A stretch of 48,205 nucleotides of DNA, from contig JAKIWI010000012.1 in assembly GCA_022750115.1 (NCBI GenBank), forward strand, positions 1 through 48,205, given 5' to 3'. The notes beneath the pieces are model-generated. The model ran no database searches, was not told the origin of the DNA, and was given only the letters and a program-made list of their open reading frames with translations. The translations under genes were made by a program, and so were the position numbers. Positions within the stretch are counted from its first letter, which is position 1. Every line of letters begins with the position of its first letter. The stretch comes from Thermoplasmata archaeon. Its GTDB lineage: Archaea; Thermoplasmatota; Thermoplasmata; Lutacidiplasmatales; UBA184. Shown piece by piece: positions 1 through 9,129 of the stretch.

Positions 1-34
1 GTCTCCTGTCACCTTTGTTTGTACAACTGCTACA

Positions 35-55
35 CCGTGCGCCGGTTTCGCACGG
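35..55. terminator. Hairpin downstream of the kelch/PKD gene
   Basis: A perfect 7-bp stem (CCGTGCG / CGCACGG) closes a 7-nt loop. A second perfect 7-bp hairpin lies at 91-108 (GCCGGAA / TTCCGGC, 4-nt loop). Both sit just past the stop codon of the minus-strand gene that ends at 127. Neither is followed by a T-tract on the minus strand, so termination is only one possibility. Positions 1-126 hold no gene that I can support. Confidence 0.3.
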
Positions 56-126
56 AGATGGAATCGGTTGTCCTCCGACCGGCCCGTCCGGCCGGAACGC
101 TTTCCGGCGTAGGCCCAGGCGCCGGG

Positions 127-3100
127 CTACGTCCTTCGCCGCCGCTGGCGGATCACGACGAAACCACCGATCGCCACGATGGCCGCCACGGCGATCCCGG
201 CGGCAAGCCACCCCCAGCCGATCTGGAATGCCGGGCCAGATGAGGATCGAGAGCTGACGGTCAGCAGCGCGCTCGAGTTCGCCTGCTCTCCGAGAGTGTC
301 GGTTACGGCGACCGAGATGGTGTAGGTTCCTGCGGCGGTCGGCCGGCACGAGAGCACGCTGAGGTTGGCGGACGCACAGCCGCTCGGGAGGCCGGAGTAG
401 GCGAACGTGAGCGGGCCCAGGCCCCCCGTCACCGCCGACAGAAGTGTGCGCAAATCTCCCGCCTCGCCCGAACTGCCGGAAACTGTCAGCGTGGCCCGCA
501 ACGATGCGACGGCGGTGACGTTCCAGGACTGAGTCGCGTTGGTGCCGTGGCCATCGGTGGCGACCACCGTCACCACGTACCGCCCGGGGGACCCGTAAAT
601 GTGCATGACCTGACCCGAGCCGGTCGCCGAGCCGCCGTCGCCCAAGGACCAGCCCACATGAACGGGGGCGAACCCCCCCACAACGGTCGCGTCGAACGCC
701 GCCGTGAATGGCACCACTCCGATCGATCCAATCGCATGTAGGCTGACGCTCAGAGGAGCGGCCACGGTGACGTTTACCGTAGAGATGGCCGTGTCCCCGA
801 GGGAGTCCGCGACCGTCACCTCGGCCGTGTACTCGCCCGGGTTTTCGATCACGACCGTCGGCGATTCCGCGGTCGACGTCCCCAGACCCGAACCAAGCGC
901 CCAATAGTACACGAACGGGGCGAGCCCCCCCGCCACCGTCACCTGGAACCGGACGGGCAGCGCCCCGTACCCGACGGTTTGGTTCGCCGTGGCGGTGACG
1001 TTGAACGCCGACACGACGACGATGGGGAACGAAGCCGTCGCCCAGCCTCCCGCCCAGCCCGACGCGCGGACCACCGCCGTCCAGTTGCCGACGGCCGTGT
1101 AGGTGTGGTTGACGTCCGGAAGCGTAGAAAGTGCGGAACCGTCGCCAAACGACCACGAGTATCCGATGGCGGGCGAGGTGGGGCGTCCGACCGCGGAAAA
1201 CCCGATGGTAGTCGGCGAGGCCCCCCCGCCCCTCGTAACGGCCGCGCGGAGTTGGACTCCGGTCTGCAGGGCCCAGAGGTCACCGAAGACGTACGACAAT
1301 CCCCCGTTGGGCGCCTCGTTTCCGCCCTCGAGCAGTTCCCCGCCCATGCTCGGGTCGTAGGCCATCACTCCGTCCCACCGCCCGGCCGGCGCCCGGTGCA
1401 GAGCGGGGCCGAGGTTGCTCCAGACGCCGCCCGAGAACAGGTAGGTCCCGTCCACGGCCTCGCATTGGGAGTCCATTCCACCGAACATGACGACCCCACC
1501 AAGGTTGGGGTCGTAGTCCAGCATGTTCGGGGCGCTCATCGCGTCGAGGGGGACCACCGACTGATTGTCCGTCAGGTTTCGGAACGAACCGTTGGCGTAG
1601 AGGTAGGTGTATCCGAGCCCATTGTAGGCTCTCGAACAATCGCCGCCGTAGCTCCCGCCGAAAAACAAGATTCCGCCGGCCGTTGGGTCCTCCGAGACCG
1701 CGAAGTTGACCCCGCGGGGGGGTGGGCCGACGATCGCGGCCGTGATATTCGTCCAGTTGCCGTCCCGGAGGGCCCAATAGGCCGTGCCACCGTTCGTGTG
1801 CCCCGGCGCCGCCGGGGCAACGAACGTGTCGAGAACATCGTGGGCGCTGGGGTCGTAGGCGAGGTCGCTGGCGGCACCGGCCGGGGGAGCGCTCGACGTA
1901 TTGTCCTGGGTCCATCCCGACCCATTGAAGGTCCATGTGTCGTTGATTGGCACGGACCGTCTCGTGCCGCCGAAGAGCACGAGCTGACCGTGATCCGGGT
2001 CCCAGACCAGGCCGGCCGAGCCGCGGACGGTGGGCTCGGCACCGAGGTCGCGAGTCACATTCCGCCAGCTCCCGTTCTGGAACTCCCAGGTGGTGTCGTA
2101 CGGCGCGGAGCCGCTCACAGGACTCGCGAGCAGCACCGTTGCCCGAACGGCAGGGTCGTAGGCCATCTCGACGGCGCTATTGGCCGGCGGGAGGGGTGAG
2201 GAGTCCTGCGAGATGTTCGTCCAATCGGCATTCACCGAGGGGCCGGGCAGAACCCGAATGAGAACCCCCGCGCTCGCAGTCTCGTAAGGGGAGACGGACA
2301 CGCGGACCGTTGCGGCGAACAGGCCGAACGACGTGTAGGCGTGAGTCGGGCGCGACGTCGAAGCATTCGGAGTGCCGTCGCCAAACGACCACTCGTAGGA
2401 AACCGCGCCGGTAGCGAACCCTACGTGGGCGGCGAGGGAGACCACCAAGGGTGGTGGGCCGGCCACCGATGTCGCGACAACCGTGGCCCGCAGGCCCGTG
2501 CGAAGTCCCCACGTGGTCACGAATCCGCCCGGCTCGACGGGCCCAGACTTTCCATTCGAGACCACGTAGAGGTCGCCCCCCCAGGAGGCGTCGTAGACCA
2601 GTCGCGCGTTCGGGGTCGAAGGCGGGGGCGAGCCGAGCGAATTCGAGACGTTCTCCCAGAAGCCGCCGAGGAAGATATAGGTCGACGGCTGGCCGACGCA
2701 ATAGGGGTCCTCACCGCCGAACATCACGACCCCGCCCAGCGAGGGATCGTAGGCGAGCGCATCGAGAGCTCCGTCGCTGTCGACCTGAGAGATGGTCTGG
2801 TTCGGGGTGAGATTTTCGAACGACGCGTTCCGATACGCGAGGGTCAGCGGAGCGATGGTCGAGCACCATCCCACGGACGGACCGTAGAACAGGACGTACC
2901 CGTCCCAGGGGTCATCGGCGACCGTGACCGTGGGCCCGAGCGGAAACTTGCCCCGAACGTGCGCCGTGATGTTGGTCCAACTTCCGCCCTGCCATGTCCA
3001 GAAATTTGGGCTCGGCCCTAAGCCCGGATACACCGTGAGGAGGAGATATCCGTCCTCCGAATCGTACACGAGGGCCGATCCGATCGACGGCGGTGGCCCT

Positions 3101-3705
3101 CCGCCGCGAGTAACGTTGTGCCAGCCCGTCGCATTGAACACCCAAGTATCGTTCAGAAAGTACGACGCGAACGTCTGCGGACCTCCCCCATAGTGACCCC
3201 CGAACAACACGAGGCCCCCGACGGACGGGTCGTACGTCAGGCCGGCCCCCCATCGCGCCATGGGCGCTGGGCTCGACAGCGGAGTGAGGTCGGTCCAGTT
3301 GCCGTCGACGAACTCCCACGTGTCGGCGAGGGGGAACCCCTGGACGTCCTTCCCGCCGAAGAGGATGGTCCCGCCCAAGCTCGGGTCATAGGCCATCGAG
3401 TACTCGGCTCGGCTCCGGGGCTGGCCCGCCGTGGGACTCGTCAAGTTCGTCCAATTCGACGGAAACTGTCCTGTCGGATGCGAGGTCGGCCCAACGACCG
3501 TCGAGTTCCTTGCTATCGAACTCGGGTCCGAGGCCGCGCCGTGAGCGCCACCCGCCCGATCGGGAAGGCCGGCGGCGGCAGCCCCGGGGGCAATGGCCCC
3601 GCTCGGGGTTCCGACCAACAGCAGGGTCGTCAACAGGAGGATGGCCGGGACGGCCCCATGATGGGCCGACCGCCGTCGCTCCACGCGGGTCCTCCCCCAG
3701 CGCAC
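127..3705 (-). CDS. Membrane-anchored kelch/PKD surface protein
   Basis: This 1192-residue protein is predicted to be exported. It has a basic N-terminus and a hydrophobic signal segment (about residues 18-40). A first set of kelch-type blades follows (about 75-400, repeats such as TILFGG and LVLFGG with DTWEF), then a PKD domain with WSFGDG (about 405-490). A second set of blades (about 495-800) is followed by another PKD with WSFGDG (about 815-895), two more PKD-like domains (about 897-1065) and an Ig-like segment. The protein ends in a transmembrane helix (about 1165-1187) and a short RRRRR-type tail. It therefore looks like a duplicated kelch-PKD unit on a PKD stalk, anchored by its C-terminus. 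Many N-x-S/T sites fit a glycosylated surface protein. Binding or adhesion is an inference from domain type; no catalytic site is visible. The start is GTG; an in-frame GTG at 3684 would also leave a signal peptide. The next kelch gene is transcribed divergently. Confidence 0.85.
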   Translation of the reverse strand: MRWGRTRVERRRSAHHGAVPAILLLTTLLLVGTPSGAIAPGAAAAGLPDRAGGAHGAASDPSSIARNSTVVGPTSHPTGQFPSNWTNLTSPTAGQPRSRAEYSMAYDPSLGGTILFGGKDVQGFPLADTWEFVDGNWTDLTPLSSPAPMARWGAGLTYDPSVGGLVLFGGHYGGGPQTFASYFLNDTWVFNATGWHNVTRGGGPPPSIGSALVYDSEDGYLLLTVYPGLGPSPNFWTWQGGSWTNITAHVRGKFPLGPTVTVADDPWDGYVLFYGPSVGWCSTIAPLTLAYRNASFENLTPNQTISQVDSDGALDALAYDPSLGGVVMFGGEDPYCVGQPSTYIFLGGFWENVSNSLGSPPPSTPNARLVYDASWGGDLYVVSNGKSGPVEPGGFVTTWGLRTGLRATVVATSVAGPPPLVVSLAAHVGFATGAVSYEWSFGDGTPNASTSRPTHAYTSFGLFAATVRVSVSPYETASAGVLIRVLPGPSVNADWTNISQDSSPLPPANSAVEMAYDPAVRATVLLASPVSGSAPYDTTWEFQNGSWRNVTRDLGAEPTVRGSAGLVWDPDHGQLVLFGGTRRSVPINDTWTFNGSGWTQDNTSSAPPAGAASDLAYDPSAHDVLDTFVAPAAPGHTNGGTAYWALRDGNWTNITAAIVGPPPRGVNFAVSEDPTAGGILFFGGSYGGDCSRAYNGLGYTYLYANGSFRNLTDNQSVVPLDAMSAPNMLDYDPNLGGVVMFGGMDSQCEAVDGTYLFSGGVWSNLGPALHRAPAGRWDGVMAYDPSMGGELLEGGNEAPNGGLSYVFGDLWALQTGVQLRAAVTRGGGASPTTIGFSAVGRPTSPAIGYSWSFGDGSALSTLPDVNHTYTAVGNWTAVVRASGWAGGWATASFPIVVVSAFNVTATANQTVGYGALPVRFQVTVAGGLAPFVYYWALGSGLGTSTAESPTVVIENPGEYTAEVTVADSLGDTAISTVNVTVAAPLSVSLHAIGSIGVVPFTAAFDATVVGGFAPVHVGWSLGDGGSATGSGQVMHIYGSPGRYVVTVVATDGHGTNATQSWNVTAVASLRATLTVSGSSGEAGDLRTLLSAVTGGLGPLTFAYSGLPSGCASANLSVLSCRPTAAGTYTISVAVTDTLGEQANSSALLTVSSRSSSGPAFQIGWGWLAAGIAVAAIVAIGGFVVIRQRRRRT

Positions 3706-3949
3706 GCTCGGACGCTACAAGAAAGGTGGCCACGTCCGAACTGGAAACCGACGGGCCGGACTGACTTCTCTAGGGTCGTGCTGGAAGCGCCCGCCACCGA
3801 TCGGAACCGCTCCCGACCCGGTTTCGTACGGGGTTTGGAGCGGCGCGATTGGAGTACTTCGAACGCAGTGGGCTGGGGCGAGTGGCGAAACCGTGATTCG
3901 GGTGGGAAAACGCCGAAAGCGTTAGGCTCTGGGACACCACGGAGCCCTC

Positions 3950-6103
3950 ATGCCGGCCTCGACCCCGACGTTCGGTGCTCGCCGACCCTCCGGAACCCAC
4001 CTCCTCGGGCTCGTCGCCGTCGCGCTGGCCACGATCGAACTGTTGAGCTTGTGCTCCGGAGCCACGGCGTTCGGTATGCCGGCCCACCCATCGCCGGCGG
4101 GCGTTGTCTCCACTTCTCGAGTCAACCAGGGCAGCGAGGGAGCGGACCAAATCGCCGCGGCCCAGCGGTCCTTGACCTCTGGATCGGCCCCGGTACCCAG
4201 TGCGGCAGGTGCCTGTCGGGTCGACCTCGAGCCCGTGCCGATGCGGAGCTGCCCCTCCTCCCTCGCTCCCGCCCCGCTCCTCTCCAACAGCCCCGTCACG
4301 AAACCTTCCTGGAGCCCGTTCGTCAACCCGGTCCCCTCGAACCGCGAGGGTTCCGGCTTCGTCTACGATGCGCGGGACAAGTACGTCCTGCTGTTCGGCG
4401 GATTCACGGGGCTCGCCTATCTCAACGACACCTGGAAATATGCTGGGGGCGCTTGGTATCTCCTGCATCCCACGAAGTCTCCCGGAACCCGAGCGTTCGC
4501 GGGGATCGCATTCGATGCGGCCGACAACTACGTCGTGCTCTACGGCGGGGCCACGGGGAACGCGTCGTCGGCGCACGCGATCGGGGACAGCTGGTCGTAC
4601 GCGGGCGGAGTCTGGAAGGTGCTCGCGCCAACGATGTCCCCAGGACCCCTGGCCGGCCCGATGATGACGTACGACGCGAAGGACGGCCGAGTCGTCCTGT
4701 TCGGCGGCGGGAACTCCACGTACGTCCCGAAGAACGCGACGTGGGAGTTCCTCGCCGGTCAGTGGACGAAGCTGACCCCCCACCCCGCTCCCTCGATCCG
4801 AGACATCGGCGAGATGTCGTACGACGCGAACGACGGGACGGTCGTCCTCTTCGGGGGCTATACCGGCAACTCCTCGAAGCCCCTCCTCACCGACACCTGG
4901 AACTTTACGGGCGGGAAGTGGACCAAGCTCAGCGTGGCCACGTCCCCGCCGGGAGTGATCTACGCGGGTTTCGCGTACAGTCCCCTCGACGCGAAGCTCG
5001 TCCTGTTCGGAGGGGCCGACTCGGCGCTCACGTTGGCCTCCATCTCGCAAACTTGGACGTTCTCCGCCGGAGCGTGGACGAAGATCGGGCCGCCGGGCCA
5101 CCCCTCGAGCCGCAACGACGCCGGGATGGCCGACGGCACTCGCACCTCCGGCATCGTGCTGTTCGGCGGCGACACGTCGTCGTTCGCGGAGCTCAACGAT
5201 ACGTGGACGTTCCAAACCCTCGTTTGGACCCACGCCCTCCCGCGGACCCCCGTCTCCCGACTGATCCCGGCCCTGACGTGGGACGGGGCCGATGGGTACG
5301 TCCTCCTGTTCGGGGGAACATCCCCGGCGACCAGCAACGTCCTCGGGGACACGTGGAAGTTCTCCGGAAGCGTCTGGACCCCCCTCCATCCGGCGACCTC
5401 CCCGTCGCCTCGAACTGCCGCGACGATGGCGTACGACGCCTCGGACGGCTACGTCGTGTTGTTCGGCGGGGCGAACTCGTCGGGACAGCTCGGCGACACC
5501 TGGACGTATGCCGCGGGCGTGTGGTCCCCCGTCCTGACATCGGGAGGACCGGCGAAGCGGGCGGCGGCCACGATGACCTACGATTACGCCGACGGCTACG
5601 TCGTCCTCTTCGGGGGCGCGAACGCCACGTCCGAGCTCAGCGACACCTGGTCGTTCTCCGCGGGGGTTTGGTCCACCGAGGCGACCGGGGGTGCGGCCCA
5701 CCCATCCGCCCGCCAGCTCTCGGTCATGGCCTATGACTCGGCGGACGGCTACACCGTGCTGTTCTCCGGGTCGCTCCAGACGGGTGGCCTGTACCCCGAC
5801 ACCTGGACCTACCTTGCGGGAACCTGGACGAACGTGAGCCTGGGACTCGCGCCGACCCCCCCCGGGTTGGTCGCGGCGACGATGACAGACGACACCTTTG
5901 ACGGCTACCTGCTCCTGTTCGGAGGAGATACGAGCCTCGGGCCGACCAACGCCACGTGGAGCTTCACGAACGGGACCTGGACCCATCTCCAACCCGCGTT
6001 GAACCCGGGAGCCGACTACTACACGGGCTCGGCGTACGACCCGAACCTGAACGGCGTGGTCCTGTTCGGGGGCATTTCCGGAACTCGGACCTGGCTCTAC
6101 TGA
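3950..6103 (+). CDS. Secreted kelch-repeat protein, 12 blades
   Basis: This 717-residue protein has an N-terminal hydrophobic segment (about residues 18-42) that looks like a signal peptide or signal anchor. After a roughly 80-residue linker it contains twelve kelch-like repeats. They can be counted by the VVLFGG motif and its variants, each followed about 10-15 residues later by DTW-x-F/Y and a W-x-x-L/V. Twelve blades would fit two six-bladed propellers. Unlike its divergent neighbour at 127-3705 it has no PKD domain and no C-terminal membrane helix; it stops four residues after the last blade's W. It may be released or held by its N-terminus. Ligand and role are unknown. I see no clear TATA box in the 244-bp divergent spacer. 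A 5-bp hairpin (6104-6116) follows the stop codon directly. Confidence 0.85.
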   Translation: MPASTPTFGARRPSGTHLLGLVAVALATIELLSLCSGATAFGMPAHPSPAGVVSTSRVNQGSEGADQIAAAQRSLTSGSAPVPSAAGACRVDLEPVPMRSCPSSLAPAPLLSNSPVTKPSWSPFVNPVPSNREGSGFVYDARDKYVLLFGGFTGLAYLNDTWKYAGGAWYLLHPTKSPGTRAFAGIAFDAADNYVVLYGGATGNASSAHAIGDSWSYAGGVWKVLAPTMSPGPLAGPMMTYDAKDGRVVLFGGGNSTYVPKNATWEFLAGQWTKLTPHPAPSIRDIGEMSYDANDGTVVLFGGYTGNSSKPLLTDTWNFTGGKWTKLSVATSPPGVIYAGFAYSPLDAKLVLFGGADSALTLASISQTWTFSAGAWTKIGPPGHPSSRNDAGMADGTRTSGIVLFGGDTSSFAELNDTWTFQTLVWTHALPRTPVSRLIPALTWDGADGYVLLFGGTSPATSNVLGDTWKFSGSVWTPLHPATSPSPRTAATMAYDASDGYVVLFGGANSSGQLGDTWTYAAGVWSPVLTSGGPAKRAAATMTYDYADGYVVLFGGANATSELSDTWSFSAGVWSTEATGGAAHPSARQLSVMAYDSADGYTVLFSGSLQTGGLYPDTWTYLAGTWTNVSLGLAPTPPGLVAATMTDDTFDGYLLLFGGDTSLGPTNATWSFTNGTWTHLQPALNPGADYYTGSAYDPNLNGVVLFGGISGTRTWLY

Positions 6104-6182
6104 CGGAGCGGCTCCGGGAGCGGGGGGAATCGCTCGCCCTGCATCGGGCGGGCCGCGCCCGAGGATCGAGGGGTGCAATCAC

Positions 6183-6620
6183 TCACTTGGGCTTCGCGGC
6201 GTACGCTCGGACCGCCGGGGCGTCGTCGCGGAACTCGTTGTCGAGGAACTCTCGAGCGGCCGCCTCGACCTCCTCCGGAGGGAGCGACTTCGACGTGAAC
6301 TCGCCGTAGACGTCGATGCAGGTCTTGCTTCCGTGCGGCGAGTGGCCGTAGGTGAGCTTGGAGCCGGCCAACCCCCCTTCCATCCACTCGGTCACGACCG
6401 CAACCGGCGGGAACATCGAGATCCGGAGCCGGTCCGGCGCCCACTCGCCGCGGAGATGCCGCTCGGATCCGTAGAGGATGGTGATCTCCGAGACCTTCTC
6501 GAACGTCGGATTGCGCGTCGTCTTATGGGCGGAGTCGTGCTTCTCCCCGTCGAAGATGTACCTCCAAACGACGTCGATCGGTGCGTCGAATTCGCTGCCC
6601 TCATCCTTCGCAAACACCAT
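6183..6620 (-). CDS. SRPBCC-fold protein
   Basis: The 145-residue protein begins with the pattern typical of SRPBCC (START/Bet v1-like) proteins: an early beta strand, the DAPIDVVWRYI helix, and later W-x-P-D-R and beta-strand segments ending in a long C-terminal helix (about 112-135). Such proteins bind hydrophobic ligands in a deep cavity. The ligand here cannot be read from the sequence. The gene is divergent from the HxlR-type regulator at 6698 with only 77 bp between starts, which suggests that the regulator controls it. No signal peptide or membrane segment is seen, so it should act in the cytoplasm. Family membership is judged from pattern only. Confidence 0.65.
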   Translation of the reverse strand: MVFAKDEGSEFDAPIDVVWRYIFDGEKHDSAHKTTRNPTFEKVSEITILYGSERHLRGEWAPDRLRISMFPPVAVVTEWMEGGLAGSKLTYGHSPHGSKTCIDVYGEFTSKSLPPEEVEAAAREFLDNEFRDDAPAVRAYAAKPK

Positions 6621-6697
6621 CGCGGTTCACCGTCGCTTCGATCCGCCCATCCGATGCGGCCGATCGCTATCGGCAGGCGAAGGAAAGTAGGTCGGCC

Positions 6698-7177
6698 GTG
6701 CCCTCGTCCTCGCTCCGACGGCAGAGCCTCCGCATCGAGGTCAATTTCTCCGCGTATCCCCTTCAAGCGAGTCTCGGCGCGCTCGGACGCAAGTGGGCGC
6801 TCCTGGTGCTGATGAACATCGCCCTGTCCCGGGCACAACGATTCAACCAGATGCTCCGGAGCGCTCCCGGAATGAGCAAGCGGATCTTGGCCATGCGGCT
6901 CCACGAACTCGAGCGCGACGGATTCATCCATCGGGCGGAGCGGTCGCCGGGATTCACGAAGTGGGAGTTGACCCAGAAGGGAGCCGACGTGCTGCCCGTT
7001 CTGCTGACCCTGATCCATTTCGGCTCGAGGTGGCGATCCCCCAACAAGGCCTCCGACGGGCCGTCCGGAACCATCGGCCCTACGTTCGACGTGACGTATC
7101 GACCGGAGGCCCGGAGGACAGCACCTTCGCGTCCCCGAACGGCGCGTCCTCGACCGACGCCTCACGAATCAGAGTGA
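6698..7177 (+). CDS. HxlR-family transcriptional regulator
   Basis: This winged-helix DNA-binding protein carries the HxlR pattern: LGALGRKWALLVLMNI, then RFNQMLRSAPGMSKRILAMR and LHELERDGFIHR, then the wing KWELTQKGADVLPVL. The longer reading from ATG 6581 would overlap the 5' end of the divergent SRPBCC gene, so I choose GTG 6698 (159 residues), which begins just before the conserved domain. The last 50 residues are rich in Pro, Arg and Ser and look disordered. The usual N-terminal cysteine of redox-sensing HxlR proteins is absent. It probably regulates itself and the SRPBCC gene next door; this is inferred from orientation. Confidence 0.75.
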   Translation: MPSSSLRRQSLRIEVNFSAYPLQASLGALGRKWALLVLMNIALSRAQRFNQMLRSAPGMSKRILAMRLHELERDGFIHRAERSPGFTKWELTQKGADVLPVLLTLIHFGSRWRSPNKASDGPSGTIGPTFDVTYRPEARRTAPSRPRTARPRPTPHESE

Positions 7178-7232
7178 CGCTTCTCGCGCGCGTTGGCGCT
7201 CCCGTTCCACGGGCATCGGAAAAGGTTCTCCG

Positions 7233-7256
7233 CGCCCCCTCCGAGTGCAGGGGGCG
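7233..7256. terminator. Hairpin between convergent genes
   Basis: A perfect 8-bp stem (CGCCCCCT / AGGGGGCG) with an 8-nt loop lies in the 117-bp spacer between the convergent HxlR gene (stop 7177) and the propeller gene (stop 7295). Its symmetry could let it act on both strands. No T-tract flanks it. Confidence 0.4.
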
Positions 7257-7294
7257 AAGTCGGCTTCGTCGGGTCGCCCGGACCCAGGTCCCGG

Positions 7295-8539
7295 TCATGC
7301 CTCCGTGCGCATCGCGCGGCCCTGGACGGTGAGGATGCCGGCGATCACCGCGTCGTGGACCGAGGCGGATCCGCCGTGGTGCGCCGGCGCCATCGGCAGG
7401 CCGTGTCCGGTCTCCCACAGGAGTCCCTTCGGGCTCAGGAAGGCGTTCCCGAGCGGGGTGATGTGGCCCGTCGACACGTTCAGCGTCCCGACCAGCGGGT
7501 TCCCGTTGTCGTGCGGCTCCCCGACGAACACCGTCCCGGCGGGGAAGCCGGCCGTGCTGAGCGCCGTGATCGTGTTCGCGGACGCGTCCACGACGTAGAG
7601 GATCCCCGAGCTCGCGGTGGCGACCGCGAACCCATCGATCGGGGGCAGGTTGTGGGTGACGTTGTCGGTCAGGTTCAGCTGGTGGAGGCGGACGTGGCCC
7701 CCGGCCGCCTTCGCGAAGACGACCCGTCCGTCCCCCTGGCTGATCGTCGCGAGCTCGCCCGCAAAGCGCGGAGTCGACGACGGCATCACCGCATTCGTGT
7801 CGGGATCGGTGAGGGCGAGGTGGATCGTCTTGTTCGACCGGAGGTCGGTGGCGACGCTGTTGTCCGAGAAGACGGTCGTGAGCGCCGCGACATGGCTGGT
7901 CTGGTTCAGGGTGACGAGGTACTCGGCGGCCTGGGTCGTGTCGTTCGGGTTCGAGTGCGTCGTGTAGAGGTGACCATTCCAGATCGACACGCTATCGGTC
8001 CCGCCGTTCCCCGAGACCGCGGGGTTGGGCGAGTAGGTGTAGCTCGTGACGTTGCCGGTGCCCGGGTCGATGACGCGCAGCGCGGAGTTGTCGTCCTCGT
8101 TGACCGTGGCGATCAGGCGGCCCATCGAGCGGTCCGCGGTGAGCCCGTCGACCTTGCCCGGAATGGGAATCGACTTGACCAGCACGCCGAGGGCCGGGTC
8201 GTATCCCGCCAGGGTACTGTTCGTCGTCCCGTTCGGGCTTCCGGCCGTCCCGTTCGGGTTGATCCCGTTCTGGTAGGCCGTCCAGACGAGGGGACGGCCC
8301 CAGTCGAGGCTCGGAGTCGCGAGGTAGGCGATGTCGTCGGGTCCCGTCGCGCCGGTCGGAGGGGCGGAGACCAGGGTCGCGGACGGCAGGGTCGTCCAGT
8401 TGTGGTGGATCGTCGCGTTCACGGCGCCGATCGCTGGAGCCGATGCGGCGGCGCCCGCCGAACCCAAGCTCCCGACGACGGCGACGACGATCAGCACGAG
8501 CGCGCTTCCCCAGGCGATGGTTCGTTTCGGTCCGGTCAT
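7295..8539 (-). CDS. Secreted beta-propeller (YncE/NHL-like) protein
   Basis: The 414-residue product starts with KR and a strong hydrophobic segment (about residues 8-32), then an Ala-rich small-residue region like a signal cleavage site. The body is a run of beta-rich repeats with patterns such as LAGYDPALGVLVKSIPIPG, LRVIDPGTGNV and ILYVVDASANTITALSTAG, which resemble YncE/NHL-type propeller blades. No C-terminal anchor is visible. N-x-S/T sites are frequent in the first 250 residues. Function is unknown; propellers of this kind are often binding or scaffolding surfaces. A weak TATA-like element (ggttttctag, minus strand, near 8566) sits about 27 nt ahead of the ATG and would give a leaderless mRNA. 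Confidence 0.6.
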   Translation of the reverse strand: MTGPKRTIAWGSALVLIVVAVVGSLGSAGAAASAPAIGAVNATIHHNWTTLPSATLVSAPPTGATGPDDIAYLATPSLDWGRPLVWTAYQNGINPNGTAGSPNGTTNSTLAGYDPALGVLVKSIPIPGKVDGLTADRSMGRLIATVNEDDNSALRVIDPGTGNVTSYTYSPNPAVSGNGGTDSVSIWNGHLYTTHSNPNDTTQAAEYLVTLNQTSHVAALTTVFSDNSVATDLRSNKTIHLALTDPDTNAVMPSSTPRFAGELATISQGDGRVVFAKAAGGHVRLHQLNLTDNVTHNLPPIDGFAVATASSGILYVVDASANTITALSTAGFPAGTVFVGEPHDNGNPLVGTLNVSTGHITPLGNAFLSPKGLLWETGHGLPMAPAHHGGSASVHDAVIAGILTVQGRAMRTEA

Positions 8540-8694
8540 CGTCGGGGAGAGGCCCCTGAGCTAGAAAACCTCGCGAACCGGAGAATCGTGGGATGGCGTA
8601 GTACACCAGAGATGCCCGGACGGACCGACCCGGTGCCTGCGCACGCGGAGGGGAATCTCGCCGGAGCGAACCGCTCCGGGACGGCGGTCGCGGA

Positions 8695-9033
8695 CTACCC
8701 CTGGCTGGCCATGTACGTTCGCGATTCCGTTGCGAGCGCCAGCCACTTCGCCTGACGGGCGAAGTCGACTGCGACGTACTCCTTGAGCGGCTTGCCGTTC
8801 CCGGGATGCCATGGAGTACCCGTCCCCGCGGCGATCAACTCGGCGACCCGCGGAGGCAGTAGCTTCAGGACGAGCGCTCCGGTCTCGTCGAGCAGACCGA
8901 ACATCTTGCGGCCGACGAACAGCGAGCCGGTCCCGAACCCTTCCCGCCGGGGCGTGTTCGTGTCCTCTCCCTCCGCGAGCTGCTGGATCAACTTCTCGAA
9001 CCGGGACCCGGCCGCCTTCGGAGGAGTTCCCAT
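8695..9033 (-). CDS. TfoX N-terminal-domain-like protein
   Basis: This 112-residue protein matches the pattern of the TfoX/Sxy N-terminal domain: RKMFGLLDETGALVLKLLPP, then RVAELIAAGTGTPWHPGNGK and PLKEYVAVDF. The C-terminal helical domain of bacterial Sxy/TfoX is absent, so this is a stand-alone N-domain. Stand-alone forms are common, and their biochemical role is not established. It lies between the TrmB-like regulator (upstream, 96-bp gap) and the propeller gene (downstream, 155-bp gap) on the same strand; nothing shows that they share a function. Confidence 0.7.
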   Translation of the reverse strand: MGTPPKAAGSRFEKLIQQLAEGEDTNTPRREGFGTGSLFVGRKMFGLLDETGALVLKLLPPRVAELIAAGTGTPWHPGNGKPLKEYVAVDFARQAKWLALATESRTYMASQG

Positions 9034-9129
9034 CGTCGCACCGGGGGACCGGGAAGCGCGCGTCCCGGTAGTCCTGTCGGCGAGTTCCCGAGCGAGTGCG
9101 GGCGGGGTCGATCGCGGGGCCGTCGCGGC

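Noticed and set aside
3118-5736. Very long plus-strand open frame (872 residues) across both kelch genes
   Set aside because: It is a GC-driven shadow: composition is dominated by Arg, Pro, Gly and Ala with no domain pattern, and it crosses the kelch/PKD gene on the other strand and the second kelch gene in another frame.
3770-6178. Minus-strand open frame of 802 residues opposite the second kelch gene
   Set aside because: The repeats in it are only the mirror of the kelch repeats. The plus frame has a signal peptide and clear blades.
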